This document shows positions 35,760 through 45,150 of a stretch of 64,000 bases of DNA, piece after piece (the first letter of the stretch is position 1; every line of letters begins with the position of its first letter). The notes under the pieces are model-generated. The model ran no database searches. It was not told the DNA's origin and was given only the letters and a program-made list of their open reading frames with translations. This stretch comes from Sphingobacterium yanglingense. GTDB taxonomy: Bacteria > Bacteroidota > Bacteroidia > Sphingobacteriales > Sphingobacteriaceae. Location of the stretch: positions 372,001 through 436,000 of the forward strand of contig NZ_SNYV01000015.1 in NCBI RefSeq assembly GCF_004363245.1, written 5' to 3'. The translations under genes and the position numbers were made by a program.

Positions 35760-36862
35760 GATTTGATGCTAAACGTTATTTTTTGAACCAAACAGGCTTA
35801 GGCAACTATAGCCGGGACTTGGTGCGTATCCTCGAACAATACTGCCCAGAAAACGATTATATCAAATATACGCCAAAGCTTCGTGGAGCATGGTTGGATT
35901 CAGCAGAATTCAGAAAGACAACCAGACTGCCAGAAGGGAGATTGAACAACATCTTCTCAAGCCTTTGGAGAAATAGTGGCATTGTTAAAGACCTCAAGCG
36001 GGATAATATTGATATATTCCATGGGCTCTCCGGTGAAATCCCAATGGGTCTAAAAGAGAACCATATCAAATCGGTTGTGACAATGCACGACTTGATTTTT
36101 TTGAAATACCCTAAGCTTTATAAAGGTATCGACCGATACATCTATAACAAAAAATTCAAATACGCGGTCAATAATGCTGATAAGGTCGTAGCAATAAGCG
36201 AACAGACGAAGCGTGATATCATGGAGTTTTATGGTATTCCGGCAGAAAGAATCGAGGTAATCTATCAAGGATGTCATCCTGCGTTTAAAACAATAAAAAC
36301 AGAAGTACAAAAGGAGAATCTCCGCAAAAAGTATAACCTTCCGAACCAATTTATATTAAATGTAGGTTCGATAGAGCCCCGTAAAAACGCCTTTCAGATT
36401 GTTAAAGCGGTAGAAAACTTAGATATCCCGTTGATAATTATTGGAAAGACAACGGAATATGCAAAACAAATCAAAGCTTATATTGTAGAAAAAGGCCTCG
36501 AAAACAGGATTTTTCTAATGCAGGGATTCACAATGGAGGAGCTTTCGGTCATTTATGCAATGGCAGATGTTTTTGTTTACCCTTCATTATACGAAGGTTT
36601 TGGAATTCCGATTATAGAAGCCCTCTACTCGGGTACTCCCGTGGTAACGACCAACTCGGGCGTATTCCCAGAAGCCGGGGGTCCGTTTTCATACTATATC
36701 AATCCTCAGGATATAGGAGAAATTCAATATGCAATATCATCAATATTAAATAGTTCCAATATGCGTGATGAAATGATTGTCAAAGGACTCGCCTTTGCAC
36801 AACAATTTAATGACGACAAAATTGCAAAAAACTGGAATAGTCTATATACCGACATAGTGTAA
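35750..36862 (+). CDS. Glycosyltransferase family 4
   Basis: The 370-residue protein is a GT-B enzyme. MRIGFDAKRYFLNQTGLGNYSRDLVRIL is the glycine-rich acceptor loop. VNNADKVVAISEQTKRDIMEFYGIPAERIEVIYQG leads into the donor domain, with LNVGSIEPRKNAFQIVKAVE and the E-x7-E motif in YEGFGIPIIEALYSGTPVV. The donor is probably a UDP- or GDP-sugar. Its overlap with the GT9 gene implies translational coupling. It ends the plus-strand block 5 bp before a convergent gene. Confidence 0.93.
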   Translation: MRIGFDAKRYFLNQTGLGNYSRDLVRILEQYCPENDYIKYTPKLRGAWLDSAEFRKTTRLPEGRLNNIFSSLWRNSGIVKDLKRDNIDIFHGLSGEIPMGLKENHIKSVVTMHDLIFLKYPKLYKGIDRYIYNKKFKYAVNNADKVVAISEQTKRDIMEFYGIPAERIEVIYQGCHPAFKTIKTEVQKENLRKKYNLPNQFILNVGSIEPRKNAFQIVKAVENLDIPLIIIGKTTEYAKQIKAYIVEKGLENRIFLMQGFTMEELSVIYAMADVFVYPSLYEGFGIPIIEALYSGTPVVTTNSGVFPEAGGPFSYYINPQDIGEIQYAISSILNSSNMRDEMIVKGLAFAQQFNDDKIAKNWNSLYTDIV

Positions 36863-36867
36863 TACAA

Positions 36868-37809
36868 CTATTGGTTTGTTAGCTGAAAGTATTTTTCCAA
36901 AACGCGTAAAGATATCTGACGCTCCACTTTTTCATCTTTAAATTGTTCGATATACTGGTGGGCATTCCTTATAATCTCTTCTGCTGCTTCAGGATACTCA
37001 ATATAGTAGGTTAGTTTTTCTTCCAAATCAGAAAAATCATCTGCGATACAGATATAATGGTAATCGGGGATTAATGTACCTTCCATATACCAGGTTTCAT
37101 AGGTCGGGCGTGGCATGACGGCAATAGAATTGGAGGACATAATCCATTTCAAATTGGTAGCGACGTCGTTCCCCTCCAAAGCGAGAACGAATTTATAGTT
37201 CAAATGTGCTGCAATGGATAAAAAGCCGGCATCCGATTTTCGGGTTGCCTTTTTTAAATCACACAATGGATGCTCCTTGTATAAGGTATAAAAACGTGCC
37301 CTATGGGATTGATTAAAACCTGATCTACCCACAAGCAAGTCTTTCTTATCACTAAAAGCTACCTCATCTTTAATGAAATTGAAGTGTCTGCTCTTATCCA
37401 GCTTTAGGATGACGGAGTTCGCATTATCCCCTGCTATAGGCCTACTTTTGACGATACAAGGCTCCTCTGGAATATGGGTAATGTCTCCTGGTAAAATCCT
37501 GAATCTGAAATGGGGATTAAAGTACTTTAAATAACATATACTGTCGAAAAAATAAACCCTTATTTTATTGGGTAGCTTATAGTCCTTAATAGCTATGGCT
37601 TCGTTGGATAAGACTGTGTTCTTATCAAGACGGTTGTAATAATCGACCCTGAATTGCATCGCGTCTGACGCAACGGAAAGTCTTTCATCCAACCTAGTCC
37701 TTAATCTATTTCGATAGAATACCGAGGGTGTCTTCCACCGGAATATTGCTTTTACATAGTAGAAAAGCTTATTGTTCTTATTTTTCAGTAAAACACGCTT
37801 CCAATTCAT
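36868..37809 (-). CDS. Glycosyltransferase family 90 (CAP10-like)
   Basis: Read from the ATG at 37809 it has 313 residues. A longer frame begins at a TTG at 37845 and is less likely. The C-terminal part has features of the CAP10/GT90 family: KFVLALEGNDVATNLKWIMSSNSIAVMPRPTYETWYMEGTLIPDYHYICIADDFSDLEEKL. Such enzymes in bacteria add a sugar (xylose, glucose or related) to lipopolysaccharide or lipooligosaccharide. The Gly/Asn GNDVATNLKW segment is the conserved core. It is cytoplasmic or membrane-associated. It is the last gene of a minus-strand block beginning at 39581. Confidence 0.85.
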   Translation of the reverse strand: MNWKRVLLKNKNNKLFYYVKAIFRWKTPSVFYRNRLRTRLDERLSVASDAMQFRVDYYNRLDKNTVLSNEAIAIKDYKLPNKIRVYFFDSICYLKYFNPHFRFRILPGDITHIPEEPCIVKSRPIAGDNANSVILKLDKSRHFNFIKDEVAFSDKKDLLVGRSGFNQSHRARFYTLYKEHPLCDLKKATRKSDAGFLSIAAHLNYKFVLALEGNDVATNLKWIMSSNSIAVMPRPTYETWYMEGTLIPDYHYICIADDFSDLEEKLTYYIEYPEAAEEIIRNAHQYIEQFKDEKVERQISLRVLEKYFQLTNQ

Positions 37810-37925
37810 AATGAAAAAATAATTACGGTTGCCAAAATGAAACAAACGCCCTTACGTCTTGAACTTCGGATTCTTTCGGTAAGCAACATTGATCATAACG
37901 GACAGGCAAAAGGTAGCAAATGCAA

Positions 37926-38777
37926 CTACACGGCAATGTTTAAAACAAAATTGACTAAACACATACTCAGTAAGCATAAAAATTCAGATAGTCCATTCTT
38001 GCAATATATAAGCTTATTGGTTTTTGTCTTATTTAGTATCGCATCATTGATAGGCAAGGAATCTCTTGTCGCCTCAAAATGGTAGAGATGATAGGCTATA
38101 GCAACGAACCGCAACAACTTGCCCCTAACGCCAGAATTTAACAATCGCTCTACAAACTCACTATCCTCTCTGCCCCATCCTACAAAATCATTGTTAAAGC
38201 CGTTCACTTTGCGCGCGTCATCGAAGAAGAAAGACATATTACAAGAACGTACCTTATCCTTATTTTTCAATTCCTTACTAAAAAAATAGGCTAAAACTCT
38301 AGACCTAAATGCAGTCAATCTTTTTTCCAAACGACTCTCTAATCCCGATGAAATCAATTTGGGAGAAAACTCCTGAGACGGTTCAGCCAAAACTAACTTT
38401 GTCATCTCTTCTGTCATCATCACCCGTCCCCCCTGTAGAAAACGTCCCTTTTCGGCATGTCTCAAATGGTCACTGATGAAAGACCGATGAAGGACCATAT
38501 CGCCATCAATAAGAATAACATATTTGGAAATCACCTTGGAAAGCGCTCTGTTTCTTGCTTCGGCAGCCCTAAATCCATCATCCGGTCTCCAAGAATGAAC
38601 CAATGGAACCGGAAAGATCTCTTGATAACGAGTGATTAACGTTTTAGTTTCTGGACCAGAACCATCATCTGCAACAATCACCTGACAAGGTAATACTGTC
38701 TGATTCATTACTGATACAAGAACGGCTTCTAAAGCATCCGGTCTATTATATGTTGTAATAATTAAGTCAGTGTTCAT
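37926..38777 (-). CDS. Glycosyltransferase family 2 (with C-terminal 7C-like domain)
   Basis: The 283-residue protein has the GT-A fold of family 2. LIITTYNRPDALEAVLVSVMNQTVLP is followed by IVADDGSGPETK (first Asp motif), LIDGDMVLH (DxD metal site) and GWGREDSEFVERLLNSG, the catalytic base region of the Glyco_tranf_7C type. The C-terminus adds a hydrophobic tail (LSEFLCLLSMCLVNFVLNIAV) that may anchor it. It is a paralogue of the gene that starts 4 bp upstream. Substrate unknown, probably a core sugar in a surface glycan. Confidence 0.92.
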   Translation of the reverse strand: MNTDLIITTYNRPDALEAVLVSVMNQTVLPCQVIVADDGSGPETKTLITRYQEIFPVPLVHSWRPDDGFRAAEARNRALSKVISKYVILIDGDMVLHRSFISDHLRHAEKGRFLQGGRVMMTEEMTKLVLAEPSQEFSPKLISSGLESRLEKRLTAFRSRVLAYFFSKELKNKDKVRSCNMSFFFDDARKVNGFNNDFVGWGREDSEFVERLLNSGVRGKLLRFVAIAYHLYHFEATRDSLPINDAILNKTKTNKLIYCKNGLSEFLCLLSMCLVNFVLNIAV

Positions 38778-38780
38778 TCG

Positions 38781-39581
38781 CTATACTAAGTATTTATCTA
38801 TCCCATTTTTACAATAGGTTAGTTTGGATTCCTTTGTAGTCTTAAATATAACATTATTAGCATCTAGGTTTTCTTTAGCATTAACTGCGTGCCACAGATG
38901 AAATACGATACCTCCGAACTTTAAGAATCGCTTTTGAACACCTTTGTTCAATAATCGTGCAACAAATTCTTTGTCTTCAGGTCCCCACCCTTTAAAATCT
39001 TCGTTATAGCCGTTGACAGCTATCGCATCTTGTCTCCAAAACGCCATATTACAGCCGTGAATCTCCCATAACTCGTCTCCTTTAACTTTATAATTGGTCG
39101 CTAGAAGCCCCTGTAAAGCAGGTACTCTAAAGGCGCTGAAGAAATTGGACAACTTACTTTTAAAACGATTGACCACTATACTTCTGTCCTTTAGCTTTTG
39201 GTTTGTTAATTCTTCGTCTAAGTAAATACGGCTAGCGCGGACGAAAGAATTCGGCCTAGCAAAATTTTGATGATCTTTTATAAAATATTTATGCAAAATC
39301 AAATCCCCATCAATCTGTACGATATAATCGGAAGTAGCACAGGAAATAGCTTTGTTCCTAACCTTCGCCAATTCAAATCCATTATCCTCATGCCAAATGT
39401 GAATCAAAGGCACATTAAACAACCGTTTATAATCTTCAATCAACTGCCTTGTCTCTGTTCCTGAACCATCATCTGCAATTAAAATTTCATCGGGCAGTAC
39501 CACTTGGTTCAAAACACTTTTTAAACATACCTCCAAAGCATCAGCACGATTGTATGTGGATATAACTAAACCTATCTTCAT
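38781..39581 (-). CDS. Glycosyltransferase family 2 (paralogue of the next gene)
   Basis: The 266-residue protein closely follows the 283-residue neighbour: GLVISTYNRADALEVCLKSVLNQVVLP, ILIADDGSGTETRQLI, VQIDGDLILH, CNMAFWRQDAIAVNGYNEDFKGWGPEDKEFV. Both share the same GT-A with WG.ED motif, so a tandem duplication is likely. It lacks the long hydrophobic tail. It is divergently transcribed from the CgeB-like gene at 39732, whose shared upstream region of 150 bp is AT-rich. Confidence 0.92.
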   Translation of the reverse strand: MKIGLVISTYNRADALEVCLKSVLNQVVLPDEILIADDGSGTETRQLIEDYKRLFNVPLIHIWHEDNGFELAKVRNKAISCATSDYIVQIDGDLILHKYFIKDHQNFARPNSFVRASRIYLDEELTNQKLKDRSIVVNRFKSKLSNFFSAFRVPALQGLLATNYKVKGDELWEIHGCNMAFWRQDAIAVNGYNEDFKGWGPEDKEFVARLLNKGVQKRFLKFGGIVFHLWHAVNAKENLDANNVIFKTTKESKLTYCKNGIDKYLV

Positions 39582-39731
39582 ATTTATATTGACCGTAAAA
39601 TTACAATTAATAATAAACTAAGTACAGTTTTTGATAACTTTGTTCTATAAGTTTTGTTAAAAAAATTAATACACGTATTTGTCTGCGGCATTTTCGTTTG
39701 AACACCCCTACTAGCTAATATTATTTTATAC

Positions 39732-40757
39732 ATGGTTAAAGATCCTAAGACAATTATTTTCTGTGCTCCATCCGACTTTGGTTTCTCTGACGTTATAAAA
39801 CAAGCACTCCAACGGGAAGGTTTTATTGTCTATGATTATCCAGTTGCAGACTCGCGTTATCGATATAAAAACATCTATGAACGGTTGCAGAATACATTCA
39901 GAAAAATTGTATTTCGAGATTATTCATACAAACGTAAATTAAAAATGTCGGAGCGTAAGAAACTGCTGTTAGGTAAACGAGAATCTGTCCCAAACGCTAC
40001 ATATGCTTTCATTATTCGTCCAGATTTATTCCCTTTTGAATTTGTCAGCGAGATAAAAAATAAAGTGGACAAAATGGTCGGATATCAATGGGATGGATTA
40101 CAGCGCTTCCCATATATTTTTGAATATATCAATCTCTTTGATCGCTTTTTTGTTTTTGATGCGAAGGACTTAAAATATAAAAAAGGGCTATTACCGCTGA
40201 CAAATTTTTTTATCCCCAAAAAGATAGATTTCATTGATAAAAAATTAGTTTATTTTATTGCTAGTTACGATGACTATAGACTTGAGCTGATGAAAAAACT
40301 GAATAAAGTATTTATTAACACAGACCTACAACGACAATTATACTTTATCACAAACGAACCCAAACAACATCAGAATCTATTAGATGCCGGGTTAGAGATC
40401 GGAAGGCCATTGACTTACCAAGAAAACTTAAAACGTGTAGAGCAGGCATCCTTACTAATTGACATACATGCTCCGGTACATGCTGGTCTTTCATTTAGAG
40501 TTTTCGAAGCATTAAACTATAATAAGAAACTAATTACCACAAATAAGGGAGTACGTGAGTACGATTTTTACCACCCTAATAATATTTTCATCTGGGATAC
40601 CGAAAACGAAAATAATATTATTGATTTCTTAAAAGCGGATTTTGTAGAAATACCTAAAGAAATTAAAAACAAATACGGTTTTTCCAACTGGATTAACTAC
40701 GTACTTGACCTTGGAGAATACTCGTCTATAACAATTCCGTATAAGGAGCACCCATAA
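39732..40757 (+). CDS. CgeB-like putative glycosyltransferase (paralogue A)
   Basis: This 341-residue protein has no signal peptide and looks like a GT-B-type enzyme of the CgeB/DUF3880 kind: N-terminal Rossmann-like strand TIIFCAPSDFGFSDVIKQALQREGFIVYDY, FDRFFVFDAKDLKY in the middle, and C-terminal LSFRVFEALNYNKKLITTNKGVREYDFYHPNNIFIWD, which corresponds to the donor-binding region. It is clearly related to the neighbour at 40765 (same order of motifs), placed tail to tail 7 bp apart. It is likely a polysaccharide glycosyltransferase; the substrate is unknown. Confidence 0.75.
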   Translation: MVKDPKTIIFCAPSDFGFSDVIKQALQREGFIVYDYPVADSRYRYKNIYERLQNTFRKIVFRDYSYKRKLKMSERKKLLLGKRESVPNATYAFIIRPDLFPFEFVSEIKNKVDKMVGYQWDGLQRFPYIFEYINLFDRFFVFDAKDLKYKKGLLPLTNFFIPKKIDFIDKKLVYFIASYDDYRLELMKKLNKVFINTDLQRQLYFITNEPKQHQNLLDAGLEIGRPLTYQENLKRVEQASLLIDIHAPVHAGLSFRVFEALNYNKKLITTNKGVREYDFYHPNNIFIWDTENENNIIDFLKADFVEIPKEIKNKYGFSNWINYVLDLGEYSSITIPYKEHP

Positions 40758-40764
40758 TGTTCTC

Positions 40765-41763
40765 TTAATCTAATAGCTTGGCATCCAACCAGGCTGAAAA
40801 ACCATATTTTGAACGAACTTCTGCTGACAACGGGTGATAAGGAGTTTCTAAAAAATCGGCCAATTTATCTGCAGTTTCGAGCGTCCAAATAAAAAAATTA
40901 TTTGGATGATAGAAATCAGCATCTACAACTGTCGCATTGGTTGTTATAACCTTCTTCCCATATTTAATCCCTTCTATTATTCGGAAAGAGTATCCGTTAT
41001 GATCTGAAAGAACAAGATCTATAATGACTTTGGCATTTCTCACATAAGCCAATTGCTCTTCAAAAGAAACATGATGCGATTGTATTTCCATATTCTGGTG
41101 AATAAACTCCGGAATATCTTTCTCGTTCACTCTTCCTGGTATCACAACAAATTTAACTTTGCTATAATACCCAACTAATTGCTTGTACAAACTTAGTAGA
41201 TGATCAACCCGGCTCGTCTGAAAACTGCTTACATAATAAACGTCATAAACAGTTTCCGGATCCGACTTTTCAGGATAATCAAAATAAAAATTAGGAGAGT
41301 ACAACAAACCATAGGATGGGTATTTCACTAGGTCTTCTTTATCAAACACATAAAAACGATCAAAGTACTGCACGTAATCCAATATTACGGGATCACGACC
41401 TACTCCATCAAAATGAAAACTAATACTTTGCTCTGCACTTGCTTGTATTTCCTTAACCAGCTCTCTGTCAAAGAAATCTGCTCGAAAAACCAGCGCTATA
41501 TCAAATGGGGCGGCATCTGCTATAATCTTAGATTGTCTGGTGTAATTGTATCTAAGCTTTAACTTTGTTTTGTACTCTTTGTCATTAAACACTACTTTTT
41601 TAAAAAAACTACGCAGACGCTGCCCAAGAGAACTATACTTAAACCCATAGCCATGGTCTTCAATATGGGTAACCTCATACCCCAAAAATTCAAGATTTTT
41701 AGCGATGGGCTGATATATATTAAACGAATTAGGTGCAGCTAGTAAAATTTTCTTCTTTGACAT
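40765..41763 (-). CDS. CgeB-like putative glycosyltransferase (paralogue B)
   Basis: The 332-residue protein mirrors paralogue A: KKILLAAPNSFNIYQPIAKNLEFLGYEVTHIEDHG, LRSFFKKVVFNDKEYKTKLK, FDRFYVFDKEDLVKYPSYGLLYSPNFYF, GYSFRIIEGIKYGKKVITTNATVVDADFYHPNNFFIWT and KYGFSAWLDAKLLD. The shared C-terminal stretch fits the donor site of GT-B enzymes. It transcribes towards paralogue A. A third block of glycosyltransferase genes starts 626 bp away on the other side. Confidence 0.75.
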   Translation of the reverse strand: MSKKKILLAAPNSFNIYQPIAKNLEFLGYEVTHIEDHGYGFKYSSLGQRLRSFFKKVVFNDKEYKTKLKLRYNYTRQSKIIADAAPFDIALVFRADFFDRELVKEIQASAEQSISFHFDGVGRDPVILDYVQYFDRFYVFDKEDLVKYPSYGLLYSPNFYFDYPEKSDPETVYDVYYVSSFQTSRVDHLLSLYKQLVGYYSKVKFVVIPGRVNEKDIPEFIHQNMEIQSHHVSFEEQLAYVRNAKVIIDLVLSDHNGYSFRIIEGIKYGKKVITTNATVVDADFYHPNNFFIWTLETADKLADFLETPYHPLSAEVRSKYGFSAWLDAKLLD

Positions 41764-42389
41764 GTAATTAACTTAAACGTACTAAAATGGGTATTATACT
41801 CGTCCTTGATAGGTATAGATTATACTTTTCACTAAATAATATCCAGACAATATTACTTTTTTTTTTCAAGACTTGATGCATTAAGCCCGCAACAATAGTA
41901 GAACCTCACAATAACCATATCTCAAAACACGATGATAAAATTTCTCTGCTTCATTTACATAATTACACTCTCATCGAGGCACTAATTTTTCTTCTTAGAC
42001 AAGAATTTACATCTCGAACCGATGTTTTCTTACCCAAACAAATATCAGCGATCAGAAATATAAGTGTATACTAGCTCGTTTTAATTAGTTATTTTTGGAG
42101 CAATGTTTCAAAACATAATGAAATATTTAATAATAGAAACTAGTTTTTTGAAGGTATAATCGTTAAGCAACTGTGTCAAATAAACAATTTTAGGATAATT
42201 ACTTTCCGTTCAGAAACACAAATAATCTTCTAATCTTACGTTATATTTTAGAAGTAAGAATCTATGAACAGCAAGGAGCTCATACTGTCATAAATTATTC
42301 ATATTCTCTTGTGTACTTTGAAAATGGACGCTAGCAGAACGAATTGGGCAAATTAGCTTTAATGCACGCTGGAAACAATCAAATTTAAT
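41764..42389. other. 626-bp intergenic region without a recognised gene
   Basis: The region is about 70 percent A+T. I see no coding frame of note, no RNA gene and no repeat. A TAnnTTTG match (TATTTTTG, 42090-42097) lies about 290 bp before the next ATG, and TACTTTG at about 42313 could be a nearer -7 element. Either may drive the downstream gene. Confidence 0.5.
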
Positions 42390-43271
42390 ATGGATACACC
42401 AAAAATAGCTATTATCATACCTTGTTATCTTCAGGCAAAATACTTAGATACCTGTTTAGAATCTATATACGCACAAAAATATACCAATTGGGAATGTATC
42501 ATTGTTAATGACGGATCGCCTGACGACACAGCAATAGTTGCAAAAAAATGGAGAGCAAAAGACCCGAGGTTCAAATACTACGAAAAAGAGAACGGAGGTC
42601 TTAGTTCAGCTCGTAACTATGGTCTCCAAAAAGCACAAGCAGAATATATCCAATTTCTAGATTGTGACGATTTCATTCACACCGATAAATTTGAGATCTT
42701 TAAAAATGAACTTGAGACATCTTCCCATGATATTTTGTTGTCAAACTTTCAAATGTACTATCGGAAAAAGACCTTACCCCCTTTTTGTGATCTTAAAGAA
42801 AGCTATTTTGACTATACCTCAATACTACTGCATTGGGACATTGATTTTTCAATTCCCATTCATTGTGCAATTTTTAAAAGAAGCGTTATCCCATCTTCTG
42901 GTTTCAAGACAGAATTAAAAGCTAAAGAAGACTGGTTGTTTTGGATTAAAACATTTGAAAAAAATCCAACTACAATATGGAAAGATCAAACATTAAACTA
43001 CTACCGTTCACATGACAAAAGCATGACAAAAGATCGCTTTTTCATGATGGAGAACACTAAAAAAGTAAATGTCTATCTAATAGAACATATTAAAGAAGAA
43101 TATATCGGAAGTTTTATGGCATCCACGCACGAACGATATATGCTTACTCTAAAAAGCATGGATGACGAAATAAATAATCTCAAAAAATCATTTGAAAACC
43201 CAAATTTCTCGCAACTCAAGAATACAATTAAACAGTATGCAAAACGATTCTGGAGAAAAATAACAAAATAA
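42390..43271 (+). CDS. Glycosyltransferase family 2
   Basis: The 293-residue protein has a full GT-A family 2 domain: AIIIPCYLQAKYLDTCLESIYAQKY, then CIIVNDGSPDDTAIVAKK, GGLSSARNYGLQKAQAEYIQFLDCDDFIH (DxD-like metal-binding site) and KAKEDWLFWIKTFEK (ED catalytic base). The C-terminal helical region is Lys-rich. It opens a plus-strand block of three glycosyltransferases (gaps of 89 and 47 bp). Confidence 0.92.
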   Translation: MDTPKIAIIIPCYLQAKYLDTCLESIYAQKYTNWECIIVNDGSPDDTAIVAKKWRAKDPRFKYYEKENGGLSSARNYGLQKAQAEYIQFLDCDDFIHTDKFEIFKNELETSSHDILLSNFQMYYRKKTLPPFCDLKESYFDYTSILLHWDIDFSIPIHCAIFKRSVIPSSGFKTELKAKEDWLFWIKTFEKNPTTIWKDQTLNYYRSHDKSMTKDRFFMMENTKKVNVYLIEHIKEEYIGSFMASTHERYMLTLKSMDDEINNLKKSFENPNFSQLKNTIKQYAKRFWRKITK

Positions 43272-43360
43272 TCAAAGTCTAGAAAAAAGCTGTGAATAAA
43301 AAAATAGCAAGAGGGATAAAGTTTAAATAAATCTATATATACTTTTTTGAAAAAACGACA

Positions 43361-44134
43361 ATGCAACTATCTATTATTACTATCAATCTGAATAATAAAT
43401 CAGGCTTAACTAAAACAATAGAATCCATTAAAAATCAAACTTTTCAGGATTTTGAGTATATAATAATAGATGGATTATCTGATGATGGCAGTTTATCCTT
43501 AGTAGAATCGAACACACGTGTAAATCAATGGATTTCTGAAAAAGATTCGGGAGTTTACGACGCGATGAACAAAGGCATTAAAATAGCGAGTGGCGAATAT
43601 TTATTATTCCTAAATAGTGGAGATATATTCTACTCCGAAAAAACCTTGGAAGACATAATTTCAAATCTGACCAAAACAGACATTGTATATGGGGATTTAC
43701 TATTCGATCATACAGATCATACTGCTCCGTATCACTGTCCAGAAGAGCTTACCGTAGAATTTCTGTTTGAAGCCTCACTAGCTCATCCATCGACATTTAT
43801 TAAACGCTCCTTATTTGAGCAATATGGACTTTATAACACCGATTACAAAATCATTTCTGATTGGAGTTTCTTTTTGACATGTATACTCAGAGGAAACGTT
43901 TCTACAAAACATATCAACCAAATTATTTCTATTTTCGACACAAATGGAATGAGCTCTGACCCCAAAAATCAAGAACAAATTAGAGTTGAAAGAACGCACT
44001 TCTTAACATCAGAGTTTCCCTTATTTTACAAACAATATTTAAATCAGAAAAAAGACACAGAGACGTTACGCAAAATACAGTCTTCCAAAGGCTTCAAATG
44101 GTTAAAAAAACTTGGTGTTAAAAAATTCCAATAA
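43361..44134 (+). CDS. Glycosyltransferase family 2 (WcaA-like)
   Basis: This 257-residue enzyme carries LSIITINLNNKSGLTKTIESIKNQTFQDFEYIIIDGLSDDGS, GVYDAMNKGIKIASGEYLLFLNSGDIFYS and HPSTFIKRSLFEQYGLYNTDYKIISDWSFFL, the last being the usual HPS/ISDW acceptor and base region of this GT2 subgroup. The C-terminus is short and basic. It probably acts on lipid-linked sugar at the inner membrane. The gene lies between a GT2 and a GT14 gene. Confidence 0.92.
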   Translation: MQLSIITINLNNKSGLTKTIESIKNQTFQDFEYIIIDGLSDDGSLSLVESNTRVNQWISEKDSGVYDAMNKGIKIASGEYLLFLNSGDIFYSEKTLEDIISNLTKTDIVYGDLLFDHTDHTAPYHCPEELTVEFLFEASLAHPSTFIKRSLFEQYGLYNTDYKIISDWSFFLTCILRGNVSTKHINQIISIFDTNGMSSDPKNQEQIRVERTHFLTSEFPLFYKQYLNQKKDTETLRKIQSSKGFKWLKKLGVKKFQ

Positions 44135-44181
44135 AAAACAGGTCACCCAAATTACAATCTTTAAATCATCATTTCTGATCA

Positions 44182-45120
44182 ATGAACAAGATAATATACC
44201 TACTTGCGGTACACAAAAACCCTAAACAGGTCAAGCGACTGATTGCAAGGTTAAAGTCGGATCATTCATTTTTCTATGTACATGTAGACCTTAAATCTTC
44301 GATACAGGAATTTACAGCAGCAATAAACGACAGCCGTGTGTCTTTTATTGAATCAAGAGAAGATTGCATTTGGGGAGACTTCAGTCAGGTGAAAGCAACA
44401 TTAAACCTCATCAACGCTGCATTAGCAGATCATCAATCAGGTCGTTTTGTTTTGCTGAGCGGAGAAGATTACCCTATAAAATCGACAAATTATATTGAGG
44501 ACTTTTACGAAGAAAACGCATTAAAGAATTTTATAGAATTAGATCCAATAGAAAAGGTCTGGGAAGAAAACGAACGTAGCAGTAGAACTGATTTATATAA
44601 AATAAACTATTCAAACCAGAAATCCGACTTCATACTACTAAAACCAAGAAGATATAAACAAGCATTTAAACTCTTATTAAAAGGGAAGATAAATTTTTCC
44701 ACTTTCTGTGATACCTTACAAAAAAGGGATATTCCATTTCCACTCTACGGGGGGTCAAACTGGTGGTCACTAAACTATGAAATGTTGAATGCTATTCAAC
44801 ATTTTGTAAGACAAAACAGAACAACACTATTCACCTACTTTAAATACGTTAAATGTTGCGATGAACTGTTTTTTCAGACGGTCATTAAGTTACTAGAAAA
44901 AAATGACTCCAGCATTAACTACCAGCCCATGCTTACCTATGTAAACTGGACGAGAGAAAACTACGACAATCTACCTGTCATATTTAATCAAGATGACCTG
45001 ACTGAACTCACTAGCCAAGGTGACAACAAACTGTTTGCTCGGAAATTTGACTGTACTTACGATGAGACGATATTAGATCTACTAGATGAGAAATTTCACA
45101 ATGTGAACTCTTTTAAATAG
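44182..45120 (+). CDS. Glycosyltransferase family 14 (beta-1,6-N-acetylglucosaminyltransferase-like)
   Basis: The 312-residue protein has the core-2/I-branching family layout: AVHKNPKQVKRLIARLKSDHSFFYVHVDLKSS, ESREDCIWGDFSQVKATLNLINAAL, FVLLSGEDYPIKS (SG.D.P motif) and YGGSNWWSLNYEMLNAI followed by CCDELFFQTVI. These correspond to the donor and acceptor sites of GT14 enzymes, which add GlcNAc or a related sugar. It converges with the minus-strand gene ending at 45151, 30 bp apart. Confidence 0.92.
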   Translation: MNKIIYLLAVHKNPKQVKRLIARLKSDHSFFYVHVDLKSSIQEFTAAINDSRVSFIESREDCIWGDFSQVKATLNLINAALADHQSGRFVLLSGEDYPIKSTNYIEDFYEENALKNFIELDPIEKVWEENERSSRTDLYKINYSNQKSDFILLKPRRYKQAFKLLLKGKINFSTFCDTLQKRDIPFPLYGGSNWWSLNYEMLNAIQHFVRQNRTTLFTYFKYVKCCDELFFQTVIKLLEKNDSSINYQPMLTYVNWTRENYDNLPVIFNQDDLTELTSQGDNKLFARKFDCTYDETILDLLDEKFHNVNSFK

Positions 45121-45150
45121 ATTAAAGATGTTGCATTGCAAAAATAAGGC

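Noticed and set aside
37810..37845. TTG-started extension of the GT90 gene
   Set aside because: The ATG at 37809 gives a normal family N-terminus and no conserved residues lie in the extension.
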